NCBI GenBank assembly: GCA_937891045.1
Contig: CALBEV010000180.1
Coordinates: forward strand, 1 to 56,959
Source: an uncultured Burkholderiales bacterium
GTDB taxonomy: Bacteria > Pseudomonadota > Gammaproteobacteria > Burkholderiales > Burkholderiaceae
DNA: 56,959 nucleotides
Direction: 5' to 3'
The translations under genes and the position numbers were made by a program. The notes beneath the pieces are model-generated. The model saw only the letters and a program-made list of their open reading frames with translations, had not been told where the DNA came from and did no database searches. How positions within the stretch are numbered: position 1 is the first letter of the stretch; each line of letters begins with the position of its first letter. Below are positions 9,236-19,328 of this stretch, piece by piece.

Positions 9236-9784
9236 TCAGCGCAGATTGGCTTCAGCGGTATGGGTTTCGGGGTTGACGCGGCGGGCGCCATTGAAACGCT
9301 TGACCCAATAGGCATCGTTCATGTTTTCAATCCGCACTTGACCGCCACTGCGGGGCGAGTGGATGAACTTGCCATCGCCAATGTAGATGCCCACATGGCT
9401 GAAGGCTTTGCGCAAGGTGTTGTAGAAAACCAGATCGCCTGGTTGCAATTCGGAGCGGTCGATTTTTTCGGTGGCTGCGGCTTGGGCTTTGGCGTTGTGG
9501 GGCAGCACCAAGCCAAGGGTGCTTTCATAGATGGCACGAACGAAACCACTGCAGTCAAAGCCAGCGCTGCTGTTGCCACCGCGTTTGTAGGGCACGCCCA
9601 AATAACCCATGGCATTCACCACCAGGTCGGAGGCTTGGTGGCCCATTGAATGACCCATCTGCGTGAATTGCGCCACCAAACCGCGCTCTGCCAGCAAGCC
9701 TTCGAGCTCGTCAGGCGGCGCAGCTGAGGGATTGGCATGGGCCAAGCCCAAGCTCATCAGCAGAATGAATAAGAAACGGTGCAT
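9236..9784 (-). CDS. NlpC/P60 (C40) family peptidase
   Basis: 182-residue secreted peptidoglycan peptidase. The start at 9784 gives a signal peptide ([17 protein letters not shown]); an upstream in-frame start at 9880 would bury it. The catalytic triad residues are visible: Cys78 in FDCSGF, His130 in SHVGIYIG and His142 in FIHSPRSGG. The family cleaves stem-peptide bonds such as D-Glu to diaminopimelate. It is divergent from acuI and close downstream lies the YjgR gene on the same strand with a 62-base gap. Confidence 0.93.
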   Translation of the reverse strand: MHRFLFILLMSLGLAHANPSAAPPDELEGLLAERGLVAQFTQMGHSMGHQASDLVVNAMGYLGVPYKRGGNSSAGFDCSGFVRAIYESTLGLVLPHNAKAQAAATEKIDRSELQPGDLVFYNTLRKAFSHVGIYIGDGKFIHSPRSGGQVRIENMNDAYWVKRFNGARRVNPETHTAEANLR

Positions 9785-9867
9785 GGTGTGTATTCTAAAC
9801 ACCTCCAAAAGGTGGCTTGGCCTGACGCACAATCCATGTTTTTCCAAACACAAACTCAAGGATGGCC

Positions 9868-10842
9868 ATGTTCCGCGCACTCTTACTCGACAAAGAACCC
9901 CAATTCAATGCCTCTGTCCAACAAGTGGACGAAAGCCGCCTGCCAGACGGCGACGTGCATGTGCACGTGGCTTATTCCACGCTGAATTACAAGGACGGTT
10001 TGGCCATCACCAACAAAAGCCCGGTGGTGCGCTCCTGGCCCATGGTGGCGGGCATTGACGGCGCAGGCACGGTCATTTCATCCAGCCACCCCAACTGGAA
10101 AGCGGGCGACGCCTTTGTGCACAACGGCTGGGGCGTGGGTGAAACCCATTGGGGTTGTTTGGCCGAGCAGGCCAAACTCAAAGGCGACTGGTTGGTGAAA
10201 CTGCCCGCCGCTTTCACGCCACGTCAAGCCATGGCGATTGGCACCGCGGGCTACACCGCCATGCTGTGCGTCATGGCGCTAGAACAGCAAGGCGTCAAGC
10301 CCGGCAGCGGCGAGATTTTGGTGACCGGAGCCACCGGCGGCGTCGGCAGCGTGGCCATCGCCTTGCTGGCCAAACTGGGCTATCAGGTGGTGGCCGCCAC
10401 CGGCAAAACCAGCGAAGAAGCCTATTTGAAAAGCCTGGGTGCGCACAGTTTGATGGGCCGCGCCGAGTTGTCTGCCGCTGGCAAACCCTTGCAAAAAGAA
10501 CGCTGGGCAGGCGTGGTGGACGCCGTGGGCTCCCACACCTTGGCCAATGCCTTGGCGCAAACCCGTTATGGCGGTGCGGTAGCCGCTTGTGGTTTGGCAC
10601 AAGGCTTCGATCTGCCGAGCACCGTCATGCCCTTCATTTTGCGCAGCGTGCACCTCATTGGCGTCGATTCCGTCATGGCCCCCTTGGCCCTGCGCCAGCA
10701 GGCTTGGGCGCGCTTGGCACAAGACCTGGACATGGCCAAGCTGGAAAGCATGATCGAAGAAGTGGACTTGGAACACGCCGCAGAAAAAGCCCATGCCTTG
10801 ATGGCCGGACAGGTGCGGGGTCGAGTGGTGGTGAGGATTTAA
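9868..10842 (+). CDS. acuI: acrylyl-CoA reductase AcuI / YhdH-type oxidoreductase
   Basis: 324-residue medium-chain dehydrogenase/reductase of the YhdH/AcuI group. It shows the N-terminal GroES-like fold (VAYSTLNYKDGLAI) and the NADPH-binding GATGGVGSVAIALLAKLGY. It lacks the zinc ligands of alcohol dehydrogenases. AcuI reduces acryloyl-CoA to propionyl-CoA. The ATG at 9868 is preferred over the one at 9862 because AAGGA lies just upstream and overlaps the earlier ATG. It sits upstream of an isochorismatase family gene and prpE, which supports a role in acrylate or propionate metabolism. Confidence 0.88.
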   Translation: MFRALLLDKEPQFNASVQQVDESRLPDGDVHVHVAYSTLNYKDGLAITNKSPVVRSWPMVAGIDGAGTVISSSHPNWKAGDAFVHNGWGVGETHWGCLAEQAKLKGDWLVKLPAAFTPRQAMAIGTAGYTAMLCVMALEQQGVKPGSGEILVTGATGGVGSVAIALLAKLGYQVVAATGKTSEEAYLKSLGAHSLMGRAELSAAGKPLQKERWAGVVDAVGSHTLANALAQTRYGGAVAACGLAQGFDLPSTVMPFILRSVHLIGVDSVMAPLALRQQAWARLAQDLDMAKLESMIEEVDLEHAAEKAHALMAGQVRGRVVVRI

Positions 10843-10845
10843 GCC

Positions 10846-11454
10846 ATGTTGCTCGACGCCGACGAAAGCCAATTGGTGCTGATTGATTTGCAAGCCCGCT
10901 TGCTGCCGGTCATCGCGCATGGTGATGAATGCCTCGCCAATGCGCTGCGTTTGGCCCAAGCTGCCAAGCTGCTTGACCTGCCGGTCTGGGGTACCGAGCA
11001 AAACCCCGGCAAATTAGGTGCGAATGACGCCGCCTTGAAAGCCCTGTGTAGGCAAACCTTGGCCAAATTGCAGTTCAGTGCTTGCGAAGAAGGTTTGACG
11101 CAATGGCTGCGCCCCGAGATGCCCACCAAGCCGCCCGTGGGCAACGCCCGCAGCTTGCCCAAGCACCTGCAAAAACCCGCTGCCAGCGCCCCCGAGCGCA
11201 ACAGCGTGGTGTTGGCCGGTGTCGAGGCGCATGTCTGCGTGTTGCAAACCGCTTTGGATTTGCTGGAGGATGAATTTGAAGTCTGGGTGGTGACCGACGC
11301 CTGCAGTTCACGCACCGAGCGCAACCGGGATGCCGCCTACGACCGATTGGCCGGAGCCGGTGCCGAGTTGGTGACCACCGAAATGGTCTTGTTCGAATGG
11401 CTGCGCACGGCGGAACACCCGCTTTTCAAAGACATCCAGGGCTTGATCAAATAA
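10846..11454 (+). CDS. isochorismatase family cysteine hydrolase
   Basis: 202-residue isochorismatase-fold hydrolase with the likely triad Asp14 (LIDLQARLLP), Lys74 (LAKLQFSAC) and Cys131 (GVEAHVCVLQTAL). A Pro-rich segment around residues 89-117 is longer than in typical YcaC-like members. The substrate is unknown; members act on isochorismate, nicotinamide, carbamates and other amides. It begins 3 bases after acuI and ends 19 bases before prpE, so it is almost certainly co-transcribed with both. A role linked to short-chain acid or amide breakdown is inference from context. Confidence 0.85.
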   Translation: MLLDADESQLVLIDLQARLLPVIAHGDECLANALRLAQAAKLLDLPVWGTEQNPGKLGANDAALKALCRQTLAKLQFSACEEGLTQWLRPEMPTKPPVGNARSLPKHLQKPAASAPERNSVVLAGVEAHVCVLQTALDLLEDEFEVWVVTDACSSRTERNRDAAYDRLAGAGAELVTTEMVLFEWLRTAEHPLFKDIQGLIK

Positions 11455-11473
11455 GAAAATTGGGGAGACAGCT

Positions 11474-13378
11474 GTGGGTTCATACGATGCGTTTTACCGC
11501 CGGTCTTTAGACGACCGCGAGGGGTTTTGGGGCGAACAGGCCAAGTTGATTGACTGGCATGTGCCACCAACGCAGGTGTGTGACTACAGCAAACCGCCGT
11601 TTGCCCATTGGTTTGAGGGCGGCCTCACCAATTTGTGCCACAACGCCGTCGACCGCCACTTGGCCGAACGCGCCGATCAGCCCGCGCTGATTTACGTGTC
11701 CACCGAAACCAACACCGAAGTCACCTACAGCTTTGCTCAGCTGAGCGACGAGGTGCAGCGCATGGCCGCCATCTTGAAAAGCTTGGGGGTAGGCAAGGGC
11801 GACCGGGTGTTGATTTACATGCCGATGATTGCCGAGGCCGCGTTTGCCATGTTGGCTTGCGTGCGCATTGGGGCCATCCATTCGGTGGTGTTTGGCGGGT
11901 TCGCCGCGCACGCCTTGGCGTCTCGGATTGAAGACGCCACCCCGAAGTTGGTGGTCAGCGCCGACGCGGGTTCGCGTGGCGGCAAGGTGGTGCCCTACAA
12001 ACCCCTGCTGGACGAAGCCATGTCGCTCAGCCAGCACAAACCCACGGCGGTGTTGATGGTCAACCGGGGCTTGGAGCCGTTCACCTCTGTGGCAGGCCGC
12101 GACCATGACTACGCGGCCTTGCGTGAGCAACACTTGAATGCCCGTGTCGCCTGCGAATGGGTGGACAGCAAACACATCAGTTACACGCTGTACACCTCGG
12201 GCACCACCGGCAAACCCAAAGGCGTGCAGCGTGACACCGGCGGCTATGCCGTGGCCTTGGCCGCCAGCATGCAGCATATTTTTGAAGGCCACCCAGGGCA
12301 GGTCTACTTCTCCACCAGCGACATCGGTTGGGTGGTGGGGCACAGCTACATCATCTACGGCCCCTTGCTGGCGGGCATGGCCACGCTCATGTACGAGGGC
12401 TTGCCGACCCGCCCGGACGGCGGCATTTGGTGGCAGCTGGTCGAGAAATACAAAGTCACCCACATGTTCAGTGCGCCCACCGCGGTGCGGGTCTTGAAGA
12501 AACAAGACCCGGCGCTCTTGAGCAAATACGATTTGTCGAGCTTGAAAGCGCTTTACTTGGCGGGTGAACCCTTGGACGAGCCCACGGCCCAATGGATTGC
12601 CGACGGCCTGAAAAAACCCATCATCGACAACTACTGGCAAACCGAAACCGGCTGGCCCATCCTGACCATTGCCAATGGCGTGGAGAAAAAAGCCAGCAAA
12701 TATGGCAGCCCCGGCATCCCGATGTACGGCTTCGACGTGAAATTGGTGGATGAGAACACCGGCGAAGCCCTGACCGGCGCGAACCAAAAAGGCGTGGTCG
12801 TCATCGAGGGGCCGCTGCCCCCCGGCTGCTTGCAAACCTTGTGGGGAGACGACCAGCGCTTTGTCAAAACCTATTGGCAAAGCATCCCCGGCAAGCTGAT
12901 GTACTCCACCTTCGACTGGGGTGTGCGCGACGAAGACGGTTATTACTTCATCCTGGGCCGCACCGACGACGTCATCAATGTGGCGGGGCACCGTTTGGGC
13001 ACCCGCGAAATCGAGGAAAGCATTTCCAGCCACCTGAATGTGGCCGAAGTGGCGGTGGTGGGCGTAGCCGATCAGCTCAAAGGGCAGGTGGCCATGGCGT
13101 TCGTGGTGGCCAAGGACACCTCGGCCTTGGGCGATGCCGCCGGGCGATTGAAGCTTGAAGGCGAGATCATGAAACTGGTGGACGGCCAATTGGGCGCGGT
13201 GGCCCGGCCTTCACGCGTGCTGTTCCTGAGCCTGCTGCCCAAAACCCGCAGCGGGAAATTGTTGCGCCGCGCCATCCAAGCCGTTTGCGAGAAACGCGAC
13301 CCTGGCGACCTGACCACCATTGACGACCCAACGCCCTTGCAGCAGATCAAAGAACAATTGGGGTCAGATTCCAATTAA
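11474..13378 (+). CDS. prpE: propionyl-CoA synthetase PrpE
   Basis: 634-residue acyl-CoA synthetase of the PrpE type. The ATP-binding YTSGTTGKPKGVQRDTGGY and the hinge GRTDDVINVAGHRLGT are clear, and the catalytic Lys (about 595) lies in PKTRSGKLLRR. It ligates propionate to CoA and in some bacteria also acrylate. It starts at GTG with GGGGAGA upstream. The last codons (LGSDSN, stop) are supplied by a palindromic element, so the original C-terminus has probably been replaced; the catalytic part is unaffected. Confidence 0.95.
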   Translation: MGSYDAFYRRSLDDREGFWGEQAKLIDWHVPPTQVCDYSKPPFAHWFEGGLTNLCHNAVDRHLAERADQPALIYVSTETNTEVTYSFAQLSDEVQRMAAILKSLGVGKGDRVLIYMPMIAEAAFAMLACVRIGAIHSVVFGGFAAHALASRIEDATPKLVVSADAGSRGGKVVPYKPLLDEAMSLSQHKPTAVLMVNRGLEPFTSVAGRDHDYAALREQHLNARVACEWVDSKHISYTLYTSGTTGKPKGVQRDTGGYAVALAASMQHIFEGHPGQVYFSTSDIGWVVGHSYIIYGPLLAGMATLMYEGLPTRPDGGIWWQLVEKYKVTHMFSAPTAVRVLKKQDPALLSKYDLSSLKALYLAGEPLDEPTAQWIADGLKKPIIDNYWQTETGWPILTIANGVEKKASKYGSPGIPMYGFDVKLVDENTGEALTGANQKGVVVIEGPLPPGCLQTLWGDDQRFVKTYWQSIPGKLMYSTFDWGVRDEDGYYFILGRTDDVINVAGHRLGTREIEESISSHLNVAEVAVVGVADQLKGQVAMAFVVAKDTSALGDAAGRLKLEGEIMKLVDGQLGAVARPSRVLFLSLLPKTRSGKLLRRAIQAVCEKRDPGDLTTIDDPTPLQQIKEQLGSDSN

Positions 13379-13398
13379 ATCAATTGGAATCTGACCCC
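13360..13398. repeat. REP-like palindrome overlapping the prpE stop
   Basis: GGGGTCAGATTCCAATT (13360-13376) and AATTGGAATCTGACCCC (13382-13398) are perfect 17-base inverted arms separated by 5 bases. The element supplies the last codons and the stop of prpE. Such perfect palindromes at gene ends resemble REP or RAYT-associated mobile hairpins, from memory of similar sequences in related bacteria. The right arm is not followed by a U-run, though the stem could still slow RNA decay or help end transcription before sucA. Confidence 0.8.
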
Positions 13399-13561
13399 CA
13401 TTATTTGAAGCTTGTCGTGAAACAGTCAGCCTTCGGTGGCACAATCGCCGCACACATCAAGAAGAGAACTTCTTGGTCGCATCCACCAGTCGGTTCAGCC
13501 GTGTCGTGGAGGGTTCTTCAACCAAGCTAATGTTTCCTGCAGGGAAACGGAGGTCAGCGCC

Positions 13562-16441
13562 ATGAGCGATTCATCGCAGACGGGTTCGTCCGTCTATCAA
13601 GCTTACGCAAGCAACACCTATCTCTTCGGGGGCAACGCTCCCTACGTTGAAGAGATGTACGAAAACTACCTCGCCAACCCCGGCAGCGTTCCCGACAGCT
13701 GGCGTCAGTACTTCGATGCGCTTCAGCACGTTCCCGCCGTGGACGGCAGCAACGCCAAAGACGTGCCGCACCTGCCCGTGGTCAACGCCTTTGCCGAACG
13801 CGCCAAACAAGGCGGTACCCGCGTCGTCATGGCCAGCGCCGACGCCGAAATGGGCCGCAAACGCACCGCCGCGCAGCAGCTGATCGCCGCTTACCGCAAC
13901 GTTGGGCAGCGTTGGGCCAACCTGGATCCGCTGCAACGCATCGACCGCCCCAACATCCCCGAGCTCGAGCCTTCCTTTTATGGCTTTGGCGACGCCGACC
14001 AGGAAACCGTGTTCGACACCAGCAACACCTTCTTCGGCAAAGACCGAATGAGCCTGCGCGAATTGGTCAACGCCCTGCGTGAAACCTACTGCGGCACCTT
14101 GGGCGCCGAGTACATGTACACCACCGACATGACGCAAAAGCGTTGGTGGCAGCAAAAGCTGGAAAGTATCCGCAGCAAACCCACCTTCAGCGCCGAAAAG
14201 AAAAAACACATCCTCGACCGCCTGACCGCTGCCGAGGGCTTGGAGCGCTATTTGCACACCAAGTACGTTGGCCAAAAGCGCTTCTCCTTGGAGGGTGGCG
14301 AGAGTTTCATTGCTGCCATGGACGAATTGATTCACTCGGCAGGCATCCAAGGTGTGCAAGAAGTGGTGATCGGCATGGCCCACCGGGGCCGCTTGAACGT
14401 GCTGGTGAACACCATGGGCAAATTGCCCGCCGATTTGTTCGCCGAGTTTGACCACACCGCGCCCGAAGAGTTGCCTGCGGGTGACGTGAAATACCACCAA
14501 GGCTTCAGCTCGGACGTGTCCACCCCCGGCGGCCCGGTGCACCTCAGCTTGGCGTTCAACCCCTCACATTTGGAAATCGTCAACCCGGTGGTGGAAGGCT
14601 CGGTGCGTTCGCGCATGGACCGCCGTGGCGACCCCAAAGGCAGCCAGGTGCTGCCCGTGTTGGTGCACGGTGACGCGGCTTTTGGCGGCCAGGGCGTGAA
14701 TCAAGAAACCTTGGCGCTGGCCCAAACCCGTGGGTATTCCACCGGCGGCACGGTGCACATCATCATCAACAACCAAATCGGTTTCACCACTTCCGACCCG
14801 CGCGACATGCGTTCTTCCGTGTTTTGCACCGACATCGTGAAGATGGTGGAAGCACCGGTGTTGCACGTGAATGGTGACGATCCCGAGGCCGTGGTCTTGG
14901 CCACGCAGTTGGCGCTGGAATACCGCATGGAGTTCCGCCAAGACGTGGTGGTCGACATCACGTGTTTTCGCAAGCTGGGCCACAACGAACAAGACACGCC
15001 CAGCCTCACGCAACCGCTGATGTACAAAAAAATCGCGGCCCATCCCGGCACCCGCAAGCTCTATGCAGAACGCTTGGCCTCGCAAGGTTTGGGCGAGTCT
15101 TTGGGTGACGACATGGTCAAGGCCTACCGCGCCGCCTTGGATGCCGGTAAAAACACCTCCGACCCGGTACTCACCAATTTCAAAACCAAATTCACCGTCG
15201 ATTGGTCGCCGTTCTTGGGTAAAAAATGGACCGATGTCGCTGACACGGCCATCCCCATGACCGAGTGGAAGCGCTTGGCCGAACGGATCACCACCTTGCC
15301 GTCCAACATCTCAGCTCATCCTTTGGTGAAAAAGGTGTATGACGACCGCGCTGCCATGGGCCGAGGCGACTTGCCGGTGGACTGGGGCATGGGCGAGCAC
15401 ATGGCGTTTGCGTCTTTGGTGGCCAGTGGCTTTCCAGTGCGTTTGTCGGGCGAAGACTCCGGACGCGGTACCTTCACCCACCGCCACTCGGTGATTCATG
15501 ATCAAAACCGCGAGAAGTGGGACACCGGAACTTACATCCCACTGCAAAACGCAGCGGACAACCAATCGCCCTTCACCGTCATCGACTCCATCCTGTCTGA
15601 AGAAGCGGTGCTGGCCTTCGAGTACGGCTACGCCTCCAACGACCCCAACACCTTGGTCATTTGGGAAGCGCAGTTTGGCGACTTTGCCAATGGTGCCCAA
15701 GTGGTGATCGACCAGTTCATCGCCTCCGGTGAAGTGAAATGGGGCCGTGTGAACGGCATCACCTTGATGCTGCCACACGGCTACGAAGGCCAAGGCCCCG
15801 AGCACAGCTCGGCGCGTGTCGAGCGCTTCATGCAGTTGGCCGCCGACACCAACATGCAAATCGTGCAACCCACCACCGCCAGCCAAATCTTCCACGTGCT
15901 GCGCCGCCAAATGGTGCGCAACCTGCGAAAGCCGCTCATCATCTTCACCCCCAAATCGCTGTTGCGCCACAAAGACGCCACTTCCACCTTGGCCGAATTC
16001 ACCAAGGGTGGTTTCCAAACCATCATTCCTGAAATCAAGGACATCAAGGCCGACAAGGTCAAACGTGTGGTGGTGTGTTCCGGCAAGGTCTATTACGACT
16101 TGTCGAAAAAACGTGAAGAGAACGGGCATGACGACACGGTGTTGTTGCGTTTGGAGCAGCTCTATCCATTCCCGCACAAAGTCTTTGCCGCCGAGTTGAA
16201 AAAATACCCCAATGCCACGGAAGTGGTCTGGTGCCAGGATGAGCCGCAAAACCAAGGTGCTTGGTTTTTTGTGCAGCACTACCTGTTTGAAAACATGGCC
16301 GCTGGCCAAAAGCTGGGCTACAGCGGTCGCGCTGCCTCGGCTTCACCCGCAGTGGGCTATTCGCACTTGCACCAAGACCAGCAAAAAGCGCTGGTCGATG
16401 GCGCGTTCGGACGCCTCAAGGGTTTCATATTGACCAAGTAA
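13562..16441 (+). CDS. sucA: 2-oxoglutarate dehydrogenase E1 component
   Basis: 959-residue thiamine-diphosphate-dependent E1 of the 2-oxoglutarate dehydrogenase complex, decarboxylating 2-oxoglutarate and passing the succinyl group to E2. The start at 13562 is supported by GGAGG upstream and by the family opening (SSVYQAYASNTYLFGGNAPYV... in short form: an N-terminal E2-binding segment). HRGRLNVL and the HGDAAFGGQG thiamine region are present. It is first in sucA-sucB-lpdA. The 183 bases upstream show no clear promoter boxes but must hold the operon control region. Confidence 0.97.
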   Translation: MSDSSQTGSSVYQAYASNTYLFGGNAPYVEEMYENYLANPGSVPDSWRQYFDALQHVPAVDGSNAKDVPHLPVVNAFAERAKQGGTRVVMASADAEMGRKRTAAQQLIAAYRNVGQRWANLDPLQRIDRPNIPELEPSFYGFGDADQETVFDTSNTFFGKDRMSLRELVNALRETYCGTLGAEYMYTTDMTQKRWWQQKLESIRSKPTFSAEKKKHILDRLTAAEGLERYLHTKYVGQKRFSLEGGESFIAAMDELIHSAGIQGVQEVVIGMAHRGRLNVLVNTMGKLPADLFAEFDHTAPEELPAGDVKYHQGFSSDVSTPGGPVHLSLAFNPSHLEIVNPVVEGSVRSRMDRRGDPKGSQVLPVLVHGDAAFGGQGVNQETLALAQTRGYSTGGTVHIIINNQIGFTTSDPRDMRSSVFCTDIVKMVEAPVLHVNGDDPEAVVLATQLALEYRMEFRQDVVVDITCFRKLGHNEQDTPSLTQPLMYKKIAAHPGTRKLYAERLASQGLGESLGDDMVKAYRAALDAGKNTSDPVLTNFKTKFTVDWSPFLGKKWTDVADTAIPMTEWKRLAERITTLPSNISAHPLVKKVYDDRAAMGRGDLPVDWGMGEHMAFASLVASGFPVRLSGEDSGRGTFTHRHSVIHDQNREKWDTGTYIPLQNAADNQSPFTVIDSILSEEAVLAFEYGYASNDPNTLVIWEAQFGDFANGAQVVIDQFIASGEVKWGRVNGITLMLPHGYEGQGPEHSSARVERFMQLAADTNMQIVQPTTASQIFHVLRRQMVRNLRKPLIIFTPKSLLRHKDATSTLAEFTKGGFQTIIPEIKDIKADKVKRVVVCSGKVYYDLSKKREENGHDDTVLLRLEQLYPFPHKVFAAELKKYPNATEVVWCQDEPQNQGAWFFVQHYLFENMAAGQKLGYSGRAASASPAVGYSHLHQDQQKALVDGAFGRLKGFILTK

Positions 16442-16501
16442 GCCGCTTGTTGGGCGCGTGTTGCGCCCCAAGCCTGCCCCACTCATTCAGGACGCATCAT
16501 C

Positions 16502-17773
16502 ATGGCCATCGTAGAAGTCAAAGTACCGCAACTCTCAGAATCCGTGGCGGAAGCCACCTTGTTGCAATGGAAGAAAAAAGTCGGCGAAGCGGTTGCTGTC
16601 GACGAAATCTTGATCGACGTCGAGACCGACAAAGTCGTGCTCGAAGTGCCTGCGCCTTCCGCAGGCGTGTTGGTTGAAATCGTGGCTGCCGATGGCGCTA
16701 CCGTTGCGGCTGATCAATTGATTGCCCGCATCGACACCACCGCCACCGCGTCTGCGGCTGGCCCGGTCAGCGCTGCCAAACCCGCTGCTGCTGCGCCTGT
16801 TGCAACAACAACACCCAGTGCCAGCCATGCAGGCGTGGCCATGCCCGCTGCCGCCAAGCTGATGGCCGACAACCAGCTCGCCGCAGGCTCGGTCCCTGGC
16901 ACCGGCAAAGATGGCCGCGTCACCAAAGGTGATGTATTGGCTGCCGTGCAAGGCGGTGCCTCAGGCTCTTCGGTGGTGGCCGCTGGCGTCCAGTCCACCT
17001 CGGGTGTCATTCCCACCGGCGTGCCCACCAAGGTCTTGCCGCAAGTGGTCGCGCCCAACGTTGACTTGGGTGAGCGCCCAGAGCAACGCGTTCCTATGAC
17101 GCGTTTGCGTGCCCGTGTCGCCGAGCGTTTGCTGCAATCGCAATCCACCAACGCCATCCTCACCACCTTCAATGAAATCAACATGGCCCCGGTCATGGAG
17201 ATGCGCAAACGCATGCAAGAGCGTTTTGAAAAAGAACATGGCGTGAAGCTGGGCTTCATGAGCTTCTTCGTCAAAGCGGCGGTGCATGCCTTGAAGAAAT
17301 TCCCTGTCTTGAATGCATCGGTGGACGGCAACGACATCGTCTACCACGGCTATTTCGACATTGGTATCGCGGTGGGTTCACCGCGTGGTTTGGTGGTGCC
17401 GATCCTGCGCAACGCGGATCAAATGAGCTTTGCCGATATTGAAAAGAAAATTGCCGACTTTGGTGCCAAAGCGCGGGACGGCAAATTGGGTCTGGAAGAG
17501 ATGACCGGCGGTACCTTCTCCATCAGCAACGGCGGCACCTTCGGCTCCATGATGTCCACCCCCATCATCAACCCACCGCAATCGGCCATCTTGGGTGTGC
17601 ATGCCACCAAAGACCGCGCCATGGTGGAAAACGGCCAGGTGGTGGTGCGCCCCATGAACTACTTCGCCATGTCCTACGACCACCGCATCATCGACGGCCG
17701 CGAAGCCGTGTTGGGTTTGGTGGCCATGAAGGAAGCGCTGGAAGACCCGGCTCGCTTGCTGTTCGATATTTGA
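16502..17773 (+). CDS. sucB: dihydrolipoyllysine succinyltransferase (E2)
   Basis: 423-residue E2 of the 2-oxoglutarate dehydrogenase complex. Order of domains: lipoyl domain with the modified Lys44 in [14 protein letters not shown], an Ala/Pro-rich linker, an E3-binding domain (about 110-150), a second linker and the catalytic acyltransferase domain with [13 protein letters not shown] (His about 394, Asp about 398). It transfers succinyl groups to CoA. It follows sucA by 60 bases and precedes lpdA by 56. Confidence 0.97.
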   Translation: MAIVEVKVPQLSESVAEATLLQWKKKVGEAVAVDEILIDVETDKVVLEVPAPSAGVLVEIVAADGATVAADQLIARIDTTATASAAGPVSAAKPAAAAPVATTTPSASHAGVAMPAAAKLMADNQLAAGSVPGTGKDGRVTKGDVLAAVQGGASGSSVVAAGVQSTSGVIPTGVPTKVLPQVVAPNVDLGERPEQRVPMTRLRARVAERLLQSQSTNAILTTFNEINMAPVMEMRKRMQERFEKEHGVKLGFMSFFVKAAVHALKKFPVLNASVDGNDIVYHGYFDIGIAVGSPRGLVVPILRNADQMSFADIEKKIADFGAKARDGKLGLEEMTGGTFSISNGGTFGSMMSTPIINPPQSAILGVHATKDRAMVENGQVVVRPMNYFAMSYDHRIIDGREAVLGLVAMKEALEDPARLLFDI

Positions 17774-17784
17774 TGACAGGACCA

Positions 17785-17811
17785 GCCAGGTTTTCAATGC
17801 GAAGACCTGGC
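17785..17811 (+). other. hairpin in the sucB-lpdA spacer
   Basis: GCCAGGT (17785-17791) pairs with ACCTGGC (17805-17811) across a 13-base loop. No U-run follows. It is probably an mRNA structure tuning decay or translation of lpdA relative to sucB rather than a terminator. Confidence 0.35.
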
Positions 17812-17829
17812 CTTTGAAAGAAACATTCC

Positions 17830-19257
17830 ATGAGCAAACAATTTGACGTCGTCGTCATCGGCGCAGGCCCCGGCGGCTACATCGCCGCCATTCGCGCGGC
17901 CCAACTCGGTTTCCAGGTCGCTTGCATTGACGAGTGGCAAAACGCAGCCGGTGGCCCAGCCCCCGGCGGCACCTGCACCAACGTGGGTTGCATTCCCTCC
18001 AAGGCCTTGCTGCAATCGTCCGAGCACTTTGACCACGCCAACCACCACTTCGCAGAGCACGGCATCAGCGCCAAAGACGTGAAGATGGATGTGGCGCGAA
18101 TGCTCAAGCGCAAAGACACGGTGGTCAAGCAAAACAACGATGGCATTTTGTTTTTGTTCAAGAAAAACAAGGTCGCGTTTTTCCACGGTCGTGGCGCATT
18201 TGCCAGCAAATCGGGTGCTGGCTATGAGGTCAAGGTGAACGGCAAAAACGAAGAGTCTCTCGTTGCCAAGCAAGTGATCATCGCCACCGGCTCCAGTGCG
18301 CGTGCCTTGCCCGGCACACCGTTTGACGAGGTGAACGTGTTGTCCAACGACGGCGCGTTGCGTGTGGGCGCTGTGCCCAAGAAATTGGCACTCATTGGCT
18401 CTGGCGTCATTGGTTTGGAAATGGGCTCGGTCTGGCGTCGTCTCGGCGCCGAAGTCACCATTCTTGAAGGTCTGCCTACCTTCCTCGGCGCGGTGGACGA
18501 GCAAATCGCCAAAGAAGCCAAAAAGGCGTTTGACAAGCAAGGCTTGAAGATTGAACTCGGCGTCAAAGTCGGCGAGATCGTCAACGGCAAAAAAGGCGTG
18601 GCGGTGAATTACACCAACGCCAAGGGCGAGGCGGTGAAATTGGAGGCCGACAAGCTCATCGTGTCCATTGGTCGTGTGCCCAACACCAAGGGCTTGAATG
18701 GCGAGGCGGTGGGCTTGGCGCTTGATGAGCGCGGCGCGATTGTGGTGGACGCCGATTGCAAGACCAACTTGCCTGGTGTCTGGGCGGTGGGCGATGTGGT
18801 GCGTGGCCCCATGCTTGCGCACAAAGCCGAAGAAGAGGGCGTGGCGGTGGCCGAGCGCATTGCAGGTCAGCATGGTCATGTCAACTTCAACACCATCCCC
18901 TGGGTCATTTACACCAGTCCCGAAATCGCTTGGGTAGGTCGCACCGAGCAGCAACTCAAGGCCGATGGCGTGGCTTACAAAGCGGGCACCTTTCCCTTCT
19001 TGGCCAATGGCCGTGCCCGTGCTTTGGGCGACACCACCGGCATGGTGAAGTTTTTGGCCGATGCCAACACCGATGAAATCTTGGGTGTGCACATGGTCGG
19101 CCCACAGGTGTCGGAATTGATTTCTGAGGCCGTGGTTGCCATGGAGTTCAAGGCCAGTGCTGAAGACATTGCCCGCATTTGCCATGCCCATCCATCCCTC
19201 AGCGAAGCCACCAAAGAAGCGGCCTTGGCAGTGGACAAGCGCACCCTGAACTTTTAA
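17830..19257 (+). CDS. lpdA: dihydrolipoyl dehydrogenase (E3)
   Basis: 475-residue FAD-dependent E3. FAD-binding GAGPGG is at residues 11-16, the redox disulfide CTNVGC at 49-54, the NAD-binding [11 protein letters not shown] lies near residue 195, and the C-terminal [10 protein letters not shown] supplies the catalytic His-Glu. It reoxidises the lipoyl arm of SucB. A short insert ([10 protein letters not shown]) precedes the redox Cys pair, as is seen in betaproteobacterial E3. It closes the operon and is followed by a strong terminator. Confidence 0.97.
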   Translation: MSKQFDVVVIGAGPGGYIAAIRAAQLGFQVACIDEWQNAAGGPAPGGTCTNVGCIPSKALLQSSEHFDHANHHFAEHGISAKDVKMDVARMLKRKDTVVKQNNDGILFLFKKNKVAFFHGRGAFASKSGAGYEVKVNGKNEESLVAKQVIIATGSSARALPGTPFDEVNVLSNDGALRVGAVPKKLALIGSGVIGLEMGSVWRRLGAEVTILEGLPTFLGAVDEQIAKEAKKAFDKQGLKIELGVKVGEIVNGKKGVAVNYTNAKGEAVKLEADKLIVSIGRVPNTKGLNGEAVGLALDERGAIVVDADCKTNLPGVWAVGDVVRGPMLAHKAEEEGVAVAERIAGQHGHVNFNTIPWVIYTSPEIAWVGRTEQQLKADGVAYKAGTFPFLANGRARALGDTTGMVKFLADANTDEILGVHMVGPQVSELISEAVVAMEFKASAEDIARICHAHPSLSEATKEAALAVDKRTLNF

Positions 19258-19280
19258 GCGTGTCCGACGTTGATCAGAGA

Positions 19281-19307
19281 AACCTGCTGGTAACAGCAGG
19301 TTTTTTT
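19281..19307 (+). terminator. Rho-independent terminator of sucAB-lpdA
   Basis: AACCTGCTG (19281-19289), loop GTAA, then CAGCAGGTT (19294-19302) form a 9-bp stem followed by a run of T to 19307. It lies 24 bases after the lpdA stop and separates the TCA operon from the next cassette. Confidence 0.93.
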
Positions 19308-19328
19308 ATTTTTGTCTCGACTAAATTG

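Noticed and set aside
11507..13189. 560-codon open frame antisense to prpE
   Set aside because: It lies wholly inside prpE on the opposite strand and encodes a His/Arg/Gly-rich sequence without recognisable domain.
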